Part shown: positions 6,255 through 12,553 of the stretch, one piece after another
Layout: each line of letters opens with the position of its first letter
How positions within the stretch are numbered: position 1 is the stretch's first letter
Source: an uncultured Bacilli bacterium
GTDB lineage: Bacteria > Bacillota_I > Bacilli_A > RFN20 > CAG-826
NCBI GenBank assembly: GCA_944342125.1
Contig: CALVMF010000018.1
Coordinates: 1-15,862 of the forward strand
Length of the DNA stretch: 15,862 nucleotides
Direction: 5' to 3'
Translations under genes and position numbers: made by a program
Notes under the pieces: model-generated
What the model was told of the DNA's origin: nothing
Databases searched by the model: none
The model's input: only the letters and a program-made list of their open reading frames with translations

Positions 6255-6371
6255 GACTTTTTTGTTCAATGGTAGAGCATCCAACAGTTCCTGTCATAAC
6301 TTTATTGTTCACTTCGTTCACAAGAAAGTTATGTGGTAAGACCGTATTCCTATTCTGCGATGTGGACACCA
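6255..6371 (+). pseudogene. Decayed tRNA-Thr-like copy in opposite orientation, with an insertion in the anticodon arm
   Basis: The plus strand carries segments of the neighbouring minus-strand tRNA in the same order. These are TTGTTCAATGGTAGAGC then ATCCA (6262-6283), TGGTAA then GACCGTA (6334-6346), CTATTCTGCGAT (6350-6361) and ACACCACTAT (6366-6375). Between ATCCA and TGGTAA there is an insertion of about 50 bp, mostly a hairpin (CATAACTTT 6295-6303 with AAAGTTATG 6325-6333). The 3' half of the anticodon stem is missing, the T-stem has a mismatch and the acceptor ends do not pair, so it should not form a working tRNA. A second inverted repeat links ACAGGAAC (6233-6240) with GTTCCTGT (6287-6294). 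Confidence 0.6.
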
Positions 6372-6379
6372 CTATTATT

Positions 6380-6946
6380 TTATTTTGCTATTAAATCAAG
6401 GACGATAGTTTTTGTTTTTTCTATATCAAGATTTGGCTCTTTAAGGATTTGCCTAATTAAACCAACGATTGCTCCAGAATAATAGGCAGCAAAATAGTCT
6501 TTTGTAATATACTTTCTATCTTCGGATATTAGCGAATCATAATCTTCATATAATTCTTTATATATGAACTTTGTGAGGGCTTCAAAAATTGGAAGTGCAT
6601 TTGTTTCTGAGAATATAAGAGAAAGTAGTTTTTTATTATCAATGACCTTATTATATACGGTCTGCACTAATAAAAAGACATAATCTTTACTATTTTGTAT
6701 CTCTTCCCTTTTTGCTTTAATTTCATTCTCAACTTCATTTTCAACATTTGAAAATAAATACAACAATAAGTCATCCTTGCTTTTAAAGTAATTATAAAAA
6801 GTAACTTTAGAAATATATGCGTTTTTACATATATCGATAACTTTTATTTCTTTATAGCTTTTTTCGGTTAGCAAATCAAAGAAACTATTTACTAAATCTC
6901 TTTTTGTTCTGATAACTCTATAATCTTCTTTTCTTGTTTTTTTCAT
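6380..6946 (-). CDS. TetR/AcrR family transcriptional regulator
   Basis: This 188-residue protein is probably the local repressor of the divergent ABC transporter genes. The N-terminal 60 residues are a TetR DNA-binding domain: RTKRDLVNSFFDLLTEKSYK, then IKVIDICKNAYISKVTFYNYF (about 35-55, the helix-turn-helix), then KSKDDLLLYLF. The C-terminal ligand domain is all-helical and diverged, so no inducer can be predicted. The gene is divergent from the exporter with 42 bp between the start codons, and that gap is filled by two 18-bp repeats. This is the classic arrangement of a repressor that controls itself and its neighbour. No SD precedes the ATG. Confidence 0.93.
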   Translation of the reverse strand: MKKTRKEDYRVIRTKRDLVNSFFDLLTEKSYKEIKVIDICKNAYISKVTFYNYFKSKDDLLLYLFSNVENEVENEIKAKREEIQNSKDYVFLLVQTVYNKVIDNKKLLSLIFSETNALPIFEALTKFIYKELYEDYDSLISEDRKYITKDYFAAYYSGAIVGLIRQILKEPNLDIEKTKTIVLDLIAK

Positions 6947-6948
6947 AC

Positions 6949-6984
6949 TTAACTTGTGTAAAATAATTAACTAGTGTAAATTAA
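6949..6984. promoter_or_regulatory. Two abutting 18-bp repeats, likely TetR operator
   Basis: TTAACTTGTGTAAAATAA (6949-6966) is followed directly by TTAACTAGTGTAAATTAA (6967-6984), 16 of 18 positions identical. They fill the divergent promoter region between the TetR gene and the first ABC gene. The second copy sits within an AATTAA...TTAATT imperfect palindrome. The repeats cover both boxes of the candidate promoter for the ABC genes, so bound TetR would block RNA polymerase. Confidence 0.7.
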
Positions 6985-6988
6985 TTAT
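6954..6988 (+). promoter_or_regulatory. Candidate promoter of the ABC transporter operon
   Basis: TTGTGT (6954-6959) and TAAATT (6977-6982) are 17 bp apart. The ATG at 6989 follows the -10 box by 6 nt, again suggesting a leaderless transcript. Both boxes are moderate matches and lie inside the operator repeats. Confidence 0.45.
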
Positions 6989-7906
6989 ATGGTTTATGAA
7001 AAAGAAATCAATACTATTGAGGTGAAAAATTTAACAAAAGACTATGGCGAAGGTCGTGGAATTTTTGGTGTATCTTTTAAAATTTTACCAGGTGAATGTT
7101 TTGGTTTTTTAGGACCTAATGGAGCGGGCAAAAGCACAACGATAAGACACTTAATGGGTTTTTCTAAACCTGGCTCAGGAGAATGTTTGATAAATAATCT
7201 TAATCCAATTAAAAATCATGAAGAAATTTTTACTGAAGTTGGATATTTACCTGGAGAAATAGCTTTACCAAACAATTTTAAAGGTGAAGAATTTTTTAAT
7301 TATCAAGCTAAACTAAAAAAAGTTAAAGATCTATCTTATGCCAAGAAAATAATCGAACGTTTTAAAATTAATTTAGATTTAAACTGTAAAGATATGTCAC
7401 TTGGTATGAAAAGAAGGCTGGCTATTTTAACTTGTTTTATAAATAATCCAAAAATACTAATTCTTGATGAACCAACAAGTGGCTTAGATTTAGAAATGCA
7501 ACAAGAGTTTCTCAAGTTAATTGGAGAAAAAAAGAAAGAAAATGCCACGATATTATTTTCATCTCATCTTTTTAATGAAGTTCGAGATTCTTGTAATCGA
7601 GTGGCTATTATTAAAGAAGGAAAAATAGTAAGTACATTTACGGGCGAAGAATATGCTTTGCCTACTTCCAGAAAGTTCAATATAAAATTAAAAAATTATA
7701 AGGATTTTTTAACATTCTCTCGCTTATCTAATAAAATTGGGACAATACTATTTAAAGATAGCGAAGAGTTAAACTTAACTATCAAAGTTGAGCTAGAAAA
7801 CGAACCTAAATTTATTAATTTATTAGCAAAATACGACCTTGCTGATTTTAATGAAATCAAGGAAACACTAGAAGAAAAATTCTTAAGCTATTATGATAAA
7901 AACTAG
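6989..7906 (+). CDS. ABC transporter ATP-binding protein (ABC-2 type exporter, first ATPase)
   Basis: This cytoplasmic ATPase of 305 residues should energise the permease encoded downstream. The nucleotide-binding domain is complete: Walker A GPNGAGKST (42-50), the signature region as MSLGMKRR in place of LSGGQ (common in ABC-2 exporters), Walker B ILILDEPTSGLD (D160, E161) and the switch histidine in SSHLF (H193). A C-terminal tail of about 95 residues follows the core, as in many drug and lantibiotic exporters. It is the first gene of the cluster, divergent from TetR, and is probably derepressed by the TetR ligand. Twelve bases separate it from the second ATPase. The substrate cannot be told from the sequence. 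Confidence 0.93.
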   Translation: MVYEKEINTIEVKNLTKDYGEGRGIFGVSFKILPGECFGFLGPNGAGKSTTIRHLMGFSKPGSGECLINNLNPIKNHEEIFTEVGYLPGEIALPNNFKGEEFFNYQAKLKKVKDLSYAKKIIERFKINLDLNCKDMSLGMKRRLAILTCFINNPKILILDEPTSGLDLEMQQEFLKLIGEKKKENATILFSSHLFNEVRDSCNRVAIIKEGKIVSTFTGEEYALPTSRKFNIKLKNYKDFLTFSRLSNKIGTILFKDSEELNLTIKVELENEPKFINLLAKYDLADFNEIKETLEEKFLSYYDKN

Positions 7907-7917
7907 GTTATTTAAAA

Positions 7918-8826
7918 GTGAAAGAAGCTATTGAAATTAAAAATATAACTAAAGATTATAAAAATGAAAGAGGAGTGTTTGATATAAACATTTCTTTTAA
8001 AATAGGTGATTTTTGCGGGATAATTGGTGAAAATGGTGCAGGGAAAACTACGCTTCTTCGTTTAATAATGGGCTATATAAAGGCGACCTCTGGTAACATT
8101 TTAGTAAATGGATTAGATGTAAAAAAAGAACAAGAACGAATTCACGAGATTGTTGGTTATGTGCCAGGAGAAATTGGTTTTCCAGATTTAAAAAATGGCA
8201 CGGAGTTTTTGAATCTTCAAGCTGAAATGGATGATACTTTTAATAAAGAATTAGCTAAAAAGTATATTGAAAAATTAAATCTTGATATGAGAGTCAATCC
8301 TAGAAGAATGTCAAAGGGCATGAAACAAAAATTAGCTCTAATTAATGTATTTTCACGAGACAAAATGATTTATATTCTTGATGAACCATCTACTGGATTA
8401 GATCCTTTGATGAGAAATCATTATTTAGACATCTTAAAAGAAAAGAAAAGTGAAGGGAAAACTATAATTTTAACTTCCAATAACTTTGAAGAAATAGAAA
8501 ATGTATGCGATAGAGTTGTATATCTTAATAAAGGAAGAATTATCGCTGATTTTTATAAGAGCGAAGTGTTAGATAGTAACTTAGAAGTTATAAGCGTTTT
8601 CTTTAAAGAACTGCCTGAAATTTCTATTTTTAAAGATAATTTTGAAGTTTTGAAAGTAAAAAAAGAAAAAAACGAGATTGTATTTTTAATAAGTAAAAAT
8701 AATCTTAAAAAATTCTTTTTGCTAATTTCAAAACTTAATGCTTTTGATATAAAAGAACATATATTTTCGATGGAAGAGTATGTAAAATTTAAGGTGCAGA
8801 AAAGATATGAAAGAAAAGATATCTAA
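7918..8826 (+). CDS. ABC transporter ATP-binding protein (second ATPase, degenerate switch histidine)
   Basis: This 302-residue ATPase starts with GTG and has only a weak SD (AGGT, 10 nt upstream). It has Walker A GENGAGKTT (37-45), signature MSKGMKQK and Walker B YILDEPSTGLD (D155, E156). The H-loop reads LTSNNFEE, so Asn (N188) replaces the switch His that its partner keeps in FSSHLFNE. Both proteins also share the VGYxPGE segment after the Q-loop, which points to duplication. They probably form a heterodimer with one altered site. Its 3' end overlaps the permease start by 20 nt, which suggests coupling and joint assembly. Confidence 0.93.
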   Translation: MKEAIEIKNITKDYKNERGVFDINISFKIGDFCGIIGENGAGKTTLLRLIMGYIKATSGNILVNGLDVKKEQERIHEIVGYVPGEIGFPDLKNGTEFLNLQAEMDDTFNKELAKKYIEKLNLDMRVNPRRMSKGMKQKLALINVFSRDKMIYILDEPSTGLDPLMRNHYLDILKEKKSEGKTIILTSNNFEEIENVCDRVVYLNKGRIIADFYKSEVLDSNLEVISVFFKELPEISIFKDNFEVLKVKKEKNEIVFLISKNNLKKFFLLISKLNAFDIKEHIFSMEEYVKFKVQKRYERKDI

Positions 8827-11080
8827 ATGGTTTTCATTTCCAATTTTTAAAGAGAGTTTTAAAAGTAACTTTCTCTCTTTTATTTGCGTTGGTATTGGCA
8901 ACGCATTAATCGCTTTTGTTGTTATTTTAATTTTGTCCACATTATCATTAAATGCCACAAAACAATCGATGCAAAATATGTTTAATACTGCCAAAATGGA
9001 GCACACCTTGAAACAAGGTAGCGTTGGAGCTTATATTGCTTTTAAAGAAGGTATTAATGCTTATGAAAATGTAATTCCAGAGGCGGAAAATTATCTTTTA
9101 ACCGCTTATGATGGATTAAATATTTCGGTTGATTTATTAAATGGGGACTATAATTTAGCTCTTATTGGTGTTCAATTGACGTTTACCATTAATTATGCAA
9201 CGGCAAGTGGGGAAACGGGTGAAGAAAAATACCAAAATGCTAAAGATTCAACTCTAGAAGAGGTAAAGAATATAACCGAATTTGCTCAACTTGGGTATTC
9301 AGACTTAGTCCAAGAATTTTGTTCAAATTTCATCGATATTTACTTTCAAAACGATAAGGAAGATTTATCGACAAGAGTAGAAGAAAGTCTTTATTTTACA
9401 GTAGAAAATTACGCAAAAAGCCAATTAAATTTAAATGATTTAGAGGTCGCTTATATAAAAAGTTTGATTTCTTCGACGGCTGAAGAAGTAAGTAAAGATG
9501 AAAATAATAAAAATGAAATTATTAGGGATAATATTATCGATGCAGTGAATTTAATAATTCCAAGCGAATATTCTCCTTTGCTTAATGAATGTTTACCTCA
9601 AGTTTTAGACGCTTATATTGAAAATGGGGATGACTTTAAAAATAATGTAGTAAACGAAGGCGAAACACTTGGTCAAAAAGACAAGCTTTACCTTTCTTTA
9701 ATTAATGAATTTGCTAAAAATCTCTTAGAAGAAAACTTATACTACGATTATCTTCCAGATTTTGAAGTTGAGTATTTAACAAACGAACTAGGCGAACCAT
9801 ATTATTATAAGGAAGTAAATGTTGATGGGAATGTCAAAAAAATTGAAGAAGTTATTGATTCTTTAGAAGAAAGGCAATATTTAATTCCTGTTAAAGAAAA
9901 CATGGGCTTATATTCTAATATGCTTGAAAAAATGCATAAAGAAATGATTACTGGAACTGGATATAGCGAAGAAGAGATAAAGCTTGCTAAAGAAGAAGCA
10001 AGTAAATATGTTGATGACGCTTTGCCTTTATTAAATGGTTTCTTCGAAGAATATATCGCTAATAAAGATGCTTATTTTGATTTTACTTCAATGCAGACTA
10101 AAGATGATGCGATTACAAAGAAGGTCGGTTCAATAATTAAAGAGTACTCAAAAGAGCTTATCCCTGAATTCTTTAATGTTGAAACAATCGATGATATTAC
10201 TAAGGAAACTATCGGTTTAGATGGAAATGAATTAGCTAACAAGGCTTATGATTATTCAATTAGCTCGATAGCAATTTATGAAAGCGAAAAGGAAAGTGAA
10301 CTTAATGAAGGCAGAAGCACAACGGATGCAATGTTAATCGCCTTAAACCGTGCATCGACATCACTACTTGATGAATTACCTGCTGATATATCATTTAAAT
10401 TAGATGATCTTAGCTCTAGAAATTTATATGGTCTTGTTGTTGGGGTTATTCTTTTTTCAATAGCAGGATTACTTTTACCAATAGTTTATTCAATTTTAAC
10501 TGCTAATGGTTTAGTTGCTCAGCAAGTTGAAAGTGGGTCACTAGCTTTTACACTTTCTTCGCCTATCAGCCGTAAATCAATAATTTTATCAAAAGCACTT
10601 TATTTAGTTTTTTCGATTTTTAGTATGTATTTACTCTTATTTTTATTCTCATTAATGGCTAGAGAAATAGGAATAGCGATTGGTGGGACGGATTTTTATG
10701 AAAGTCTAACAATTTTTGACTTATTTAGATATGCGCTTGGCTCATTTTTAGTAAGTCTTGCTATTAGTGGAATCTGCTTTTTATCAAGTTGCATATTCAA
10801 TAAAACGAAATTTGCAATTGGTGTTGGTGGTGGAATAAGTATTTTCTTTTTGGTTTCATCTATTTTAGGTCTTTTTGGAAGTGAGGTTATGCCTTTAGCT
10901 TTAAGAATTGATTCAATGAATTTCTTTAATTACCTTACGATTATTAAACTATTTGATGTTCAATCAATTCTAGTAGGAACAAATACTTATTATTATTTAC
11001 TAATTCCATTAGTGGTGATAAGTGTTGTAACATATTTAACGGGATGTATTATTTTCTCTAAAAAAGATTTACCAATATAA
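8807..11080 (+). CDS. ABC-2 type permease with a large extracytoplasmic domain
   Basis: The 757-residue membrane protein is the likely transport channel for the two ATPases. One transmembrane helix lies at about 22-48. It is followed by some 490 hydrophilic, acidic, mostly helical-looking residues (about 49-537) that should face outside. A C-terminal block of about five helices follows (roughly 541-565, 597-617, 640-692 as a pair, 727-750). The segment QQVESGSLAFTLSSPISRKS after the second helix is typical of ABC-2 permeases (a cytoplasmic loop of the GxxxxLLxxPxSR type). AAGGTG lies 10 nt before the ATG. The large insertion recalls the YhgE/Pip layout, but I see no direct similarity. Drug, lipid or peptide export are all possible. 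Confidence 0.88.
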   Translation: MKEKISKWFSFPIFKESFKSNFLSFICVGIGNALIAFVVILILSTLSLNATKQSMQNMFNTAKMEHTLKQGSVGAYIAFKEGINAYENVIPEAENYLLTAYDGLNISVDLLNGDYNLALIGVQLTFTINYATASGETGEEKYQNAKDSTLEEVKNITEFAQLGYSDLVQEFCSNFIDIYFQNDKEDLSTRVEESLYFTVENYAKSQLNLNDLEVAYIKSLISSTAEEVSKDENNKNEIIRDNIIDAVNLIIPSEYSPLLNECLPQVLDAYIENGDDFKNNVVNEGETLGQKDKLYLSLINEFAKNLLEENLYYDYLPDFEVEYLTNELGEPYYYKEVNVDGNVKKIEEVIDSLEERQYLIPVKENMGLYSNMLEKMHKEMITGTGYSEEEIKLAKEEASKYVDDALPLLNGFFEEYIANKDAYFDFTSMQTKDDAITKKVGSIIKEYSKELIPEFFNVETIDDITKETIGLDGNELANKAYDYSISSIAIYESEKESELNEGRSTTDAMLIALNRASTSLLDELPADISFKLDDLSSRNLYGLVVGVILFSIAGLLLPIVYSILTANGLVAQQVESGSLAFTLSSPISRKSIILSKALYLVFSIFSMYLLLFLFSLMAREIGIAIGGTDFYESLTIFDLFRYALGSFLVSLAISGICFLSSCIFNKTKFAIGVGGGISIFFLVSSILGLFGSEVMPLALRIDSMNFFNYLTIIKLFDVQSILVGTNTYYYLLIPLVVISVVTYLTGCIIFSKKDLPI

Positions 11081-11090
11081 GGAGTTTAAG

Positions 11091-11483
11091 ATGAAAATTG
11101 CTATTATTGCTCATAATGAAAAGAAGCCAGATATGATTTCGCTTTGTGTTCGTCATAAAGATGAATTAGAAAAGCACGAATTATTTGCAACTGGAACGAC
11201 AGGAAGGTTAGTATCTAACGCTACAGGCTTAAAAATTAAATGTATGAAAAGTGGCCCATTAGGTGGAGACCAACAAATCGGTTCAATGATTGCTGAAAGT
11301 GAACTTGATTTAGTTATTTTTCTTCGCGACCCACTCACTGCTCAACCACATGAACCAGATGTTAATGCCTTGCTTAGACTTTGTGATGTTACCTGCACGC
11401 CTTTAGCTACAAATATTACAAGTGGTGAAATTATGCTTAAAGCATTAGAAGCAGGCGTTTTTATTACTAAAAAAGAAAACTAA
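11091..11483 (+). CDS. mgsA: Methylglyoxal synthase
   Basis: MgsA converts dihydroxyacetone phosphate to methylglyoxal and phosphate, a glycolytic bypass used when phosphate is short or sugar phosphates build up. The 130-residue protein matches the Bacillus-type enzyme closely. It has IAHNEKK (H8), ATGTTGRL, SGPLGGDQQIG (D60) and FLRDPLTAQPHEPDV (D80, H87, D90), which correspond to the conserved catalytic and phosphate-binding residues of the E. coli enzyme. A good SD, AAGGAG, ends 6 nt before the ATG. The gene starts 10 bp after the permease and is probably in the same transcript. Its 3' end overlaps the convergent ldh gene by a few bases. The link between methylglyoxal and the exporter is not established. 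Confidence 0.96.
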   Translation: MKIAIIAHNEKKPDMISLCVRHKDELEKHELFATGTTGRLVSNATGLKIKCMKSGPLGGDQQIGSMIAESELDLVIFLRDPLTAQPHEPDVNALLRLCDVTCTPLATNITSGEIMLKALEAGVFITKKEN

Positions 11484-12430
11484 ATATTAAGTTCTTTATA
11501 TTGTTTTTTTAAAGTTTTAGCACTTTCAATAAGTTTTAAAACTTCTTCGTAACTATAATTTAGCGAAAGTCTTTTTATTACTCCATCATTACCGATAATA
11601 GCTGGTAAAGAAAGATAGACTTCATCAATTTGTCCGTTAAATTCATTTTGTATATAAGTAGAGACCGTTAAAACGCTTTTTTGATTGTTTAAAATCGTCT
11701 CAACAATCTTAGCTGTTGATAGAGCAATTGCATAAAAAGTTGCGCCTTTTTTTGAGATTATTTCATAGGCTGCATTTTTAACTTCGTTTTGTAACTTTTC
11801 TAAATGAGCTCTTGGATTTGGGCAATCTTGATTCTCATAATATTCAATTAATGGGCTTTCTGCGATGTTTGCGACTGAAAAAGCGGAAACCTCGCTATCA
11901 CCATGTTCACCGATAACATAGGCATGAACGTTTCTTGGGTCGATATTTGCATCTTCTGAAATCAAAAATCTCAACCTAGCTGAGTCAAGGACGGTTCCGC
12001 TTCCAATGACTCTTTTTGAATCGATACCAAGTTTCTTAAAAGTATAGTAACTTAAAATGTCGACAGGATTTGTTACCACTAAAACAACCATCATATCGTT
12101 CATATGTGGCTTTAAAGAATCTAAAATCCCATCAAAAACCTTGATGTTTCTTTTTAACAAGTCAATTCTTGTTTCGCCTTCTTTTTGAGCGACTCCAGCT
12201 GTGATAATAACAACATGGGCATCTTCACAATCCTTATAATCTCCAGCTTTTAATTTTTTAGGTGAGACAAAAGCCATGCCATGTTTCATATCCAAGATAT
12301 CGCCTTCTGTCTTATCTTTATTAATATCAATAATTACGATTTCATTAACATAATCTTGAAGTAAAAGAGTGTATGCAGTGGTGCTTCCAACAGCACCATC
12401 TCCGATGATTACTACCTTTCGATTATCCAT
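11480..12430 (-). CDS. ldh: L-lactate dehydrogenase
   Basis: This NAD-dependent enzyme reduces pyruvate to L-lactate and regenerates NAD+ in fermentation. The 316-residue protein has the Rossmann motif GDGAVGST (10-17) and the substrate loop GVAQKEGETR. Gln (Q82) at the specificity position marks LDH rather than malate dehydrogenase. It also has the LDSAR motif (D149, R152) and IGEHGDSE with the catalytic His (H176). R154 and H169 match the positions that bind fructose 1,6-bisphosphate in allosteric Bacillus enzymes, so FBP activation is plausible. I chose ATG 12430: AAGGAGG (12445-12439) lies 8 nt upstream, whereas the GTG at 12439 would overlap that SD. The gene is convergent with mgsA and divergent from the large helicase gene. 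Confidence 0.96.
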   Translation of the reverse strand: MDNRKVVIIGDGAVGSTTAYTLLLQDYVNEIVIIDINKDKTEGDILDMKHGMAFVSPKKLKAGDYKDCEDAHVVIITAGVAQKEGETRIDLLKRNIKVFDGILDSLKPHMNDMMVVLVVTNPVDILSYYTFKKLGIDSKRVIGSGTVLDSARLRFLISEDANIDPRNVHAYVIGEHGDSEVSAFSVANIAESPLIEYYENQDCPNPRAHLEKLQNEVKNAAYEIISKKGATFYAIALSTAKIVETILNNQKSVLTVSTYIQNEFNGQIDEVYLSLPAIIGNDGVIKRLSLNYSYEEVLKLIESAKTLKKQYKELNI

Positions 12431-12488
12431 TTTTCGCACCTCCTTTTTAGCTACAATTTAATTTTAATTTACCTAAAAAAATAAGAAA

Positions 12489-12516
12489 TAAATATGATTA
12501 AAAAAAGCGCTTACAA
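12489..12516 (-). promoter_or_regulatory. Candidate ldh promoter
   Basis: On the minus strand TTGTAA (12516-12511) and TATTTA (12494-12489) are 16 bp apart. Transcription would start near 12482, giving a leader of about 50 nt with a strong SD. Unlike several other promoters here, it is not leaderless. The -35 box lies within the cre-like site. Confidence 0.45.
12502..12516 (-). promoter_or_regulatory. cre-like site (CcpA operator candidate) in the ldh/helicase promoter region
   Basis: On the minus strand TTGTAAGCGCTTTTT matches the Bacillus cre consensus WTGNAANCGNWNNCW at all but one position. It covers the -35 box and part of the spacer of the ldh promoter, and lies next to the helicase -10 box. 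CcpA is a common regulator of ldh in Firmicutes. Whether this organism has CcpA cannot be seen here. Confidence 0.4.
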
Positions 12517-12525
12517 TGATAAAAT
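12517..12525 (+). promoter_or_regulatory. Extended -10 promoter of the large helicase gene
   Basis: TG-A-TAAAAT (12517-12525) is an extended -10 element. The possible -35 (TTAAAA, 12498-12503) is poor. A clear SD, GGAGG (12543-12547), lies 6 nt before the ATG at 12554. Confidence 0.45.
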
Positions 12526-12553
12526 AAATAAGTACAGAAAGCGGAGGTCGAGA

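Noticed and set aside
6215..6379. T-box riboswitch considered because of hairpins and tRNA-like sequence near a Thr tRNA
   Set aside because: There is no aminoacyl-tRNA synthetase or transporter gene downstream on the same strand, and the sequence similarity is to the tRNA itself rather than to a T-box leader.
12431..12439. ldh start at GTG 12439
   Set aside because: This GTG is part of the AAGGAGGTG ribosome-binding sequence; ATG 12430 has ideal spacing to it.
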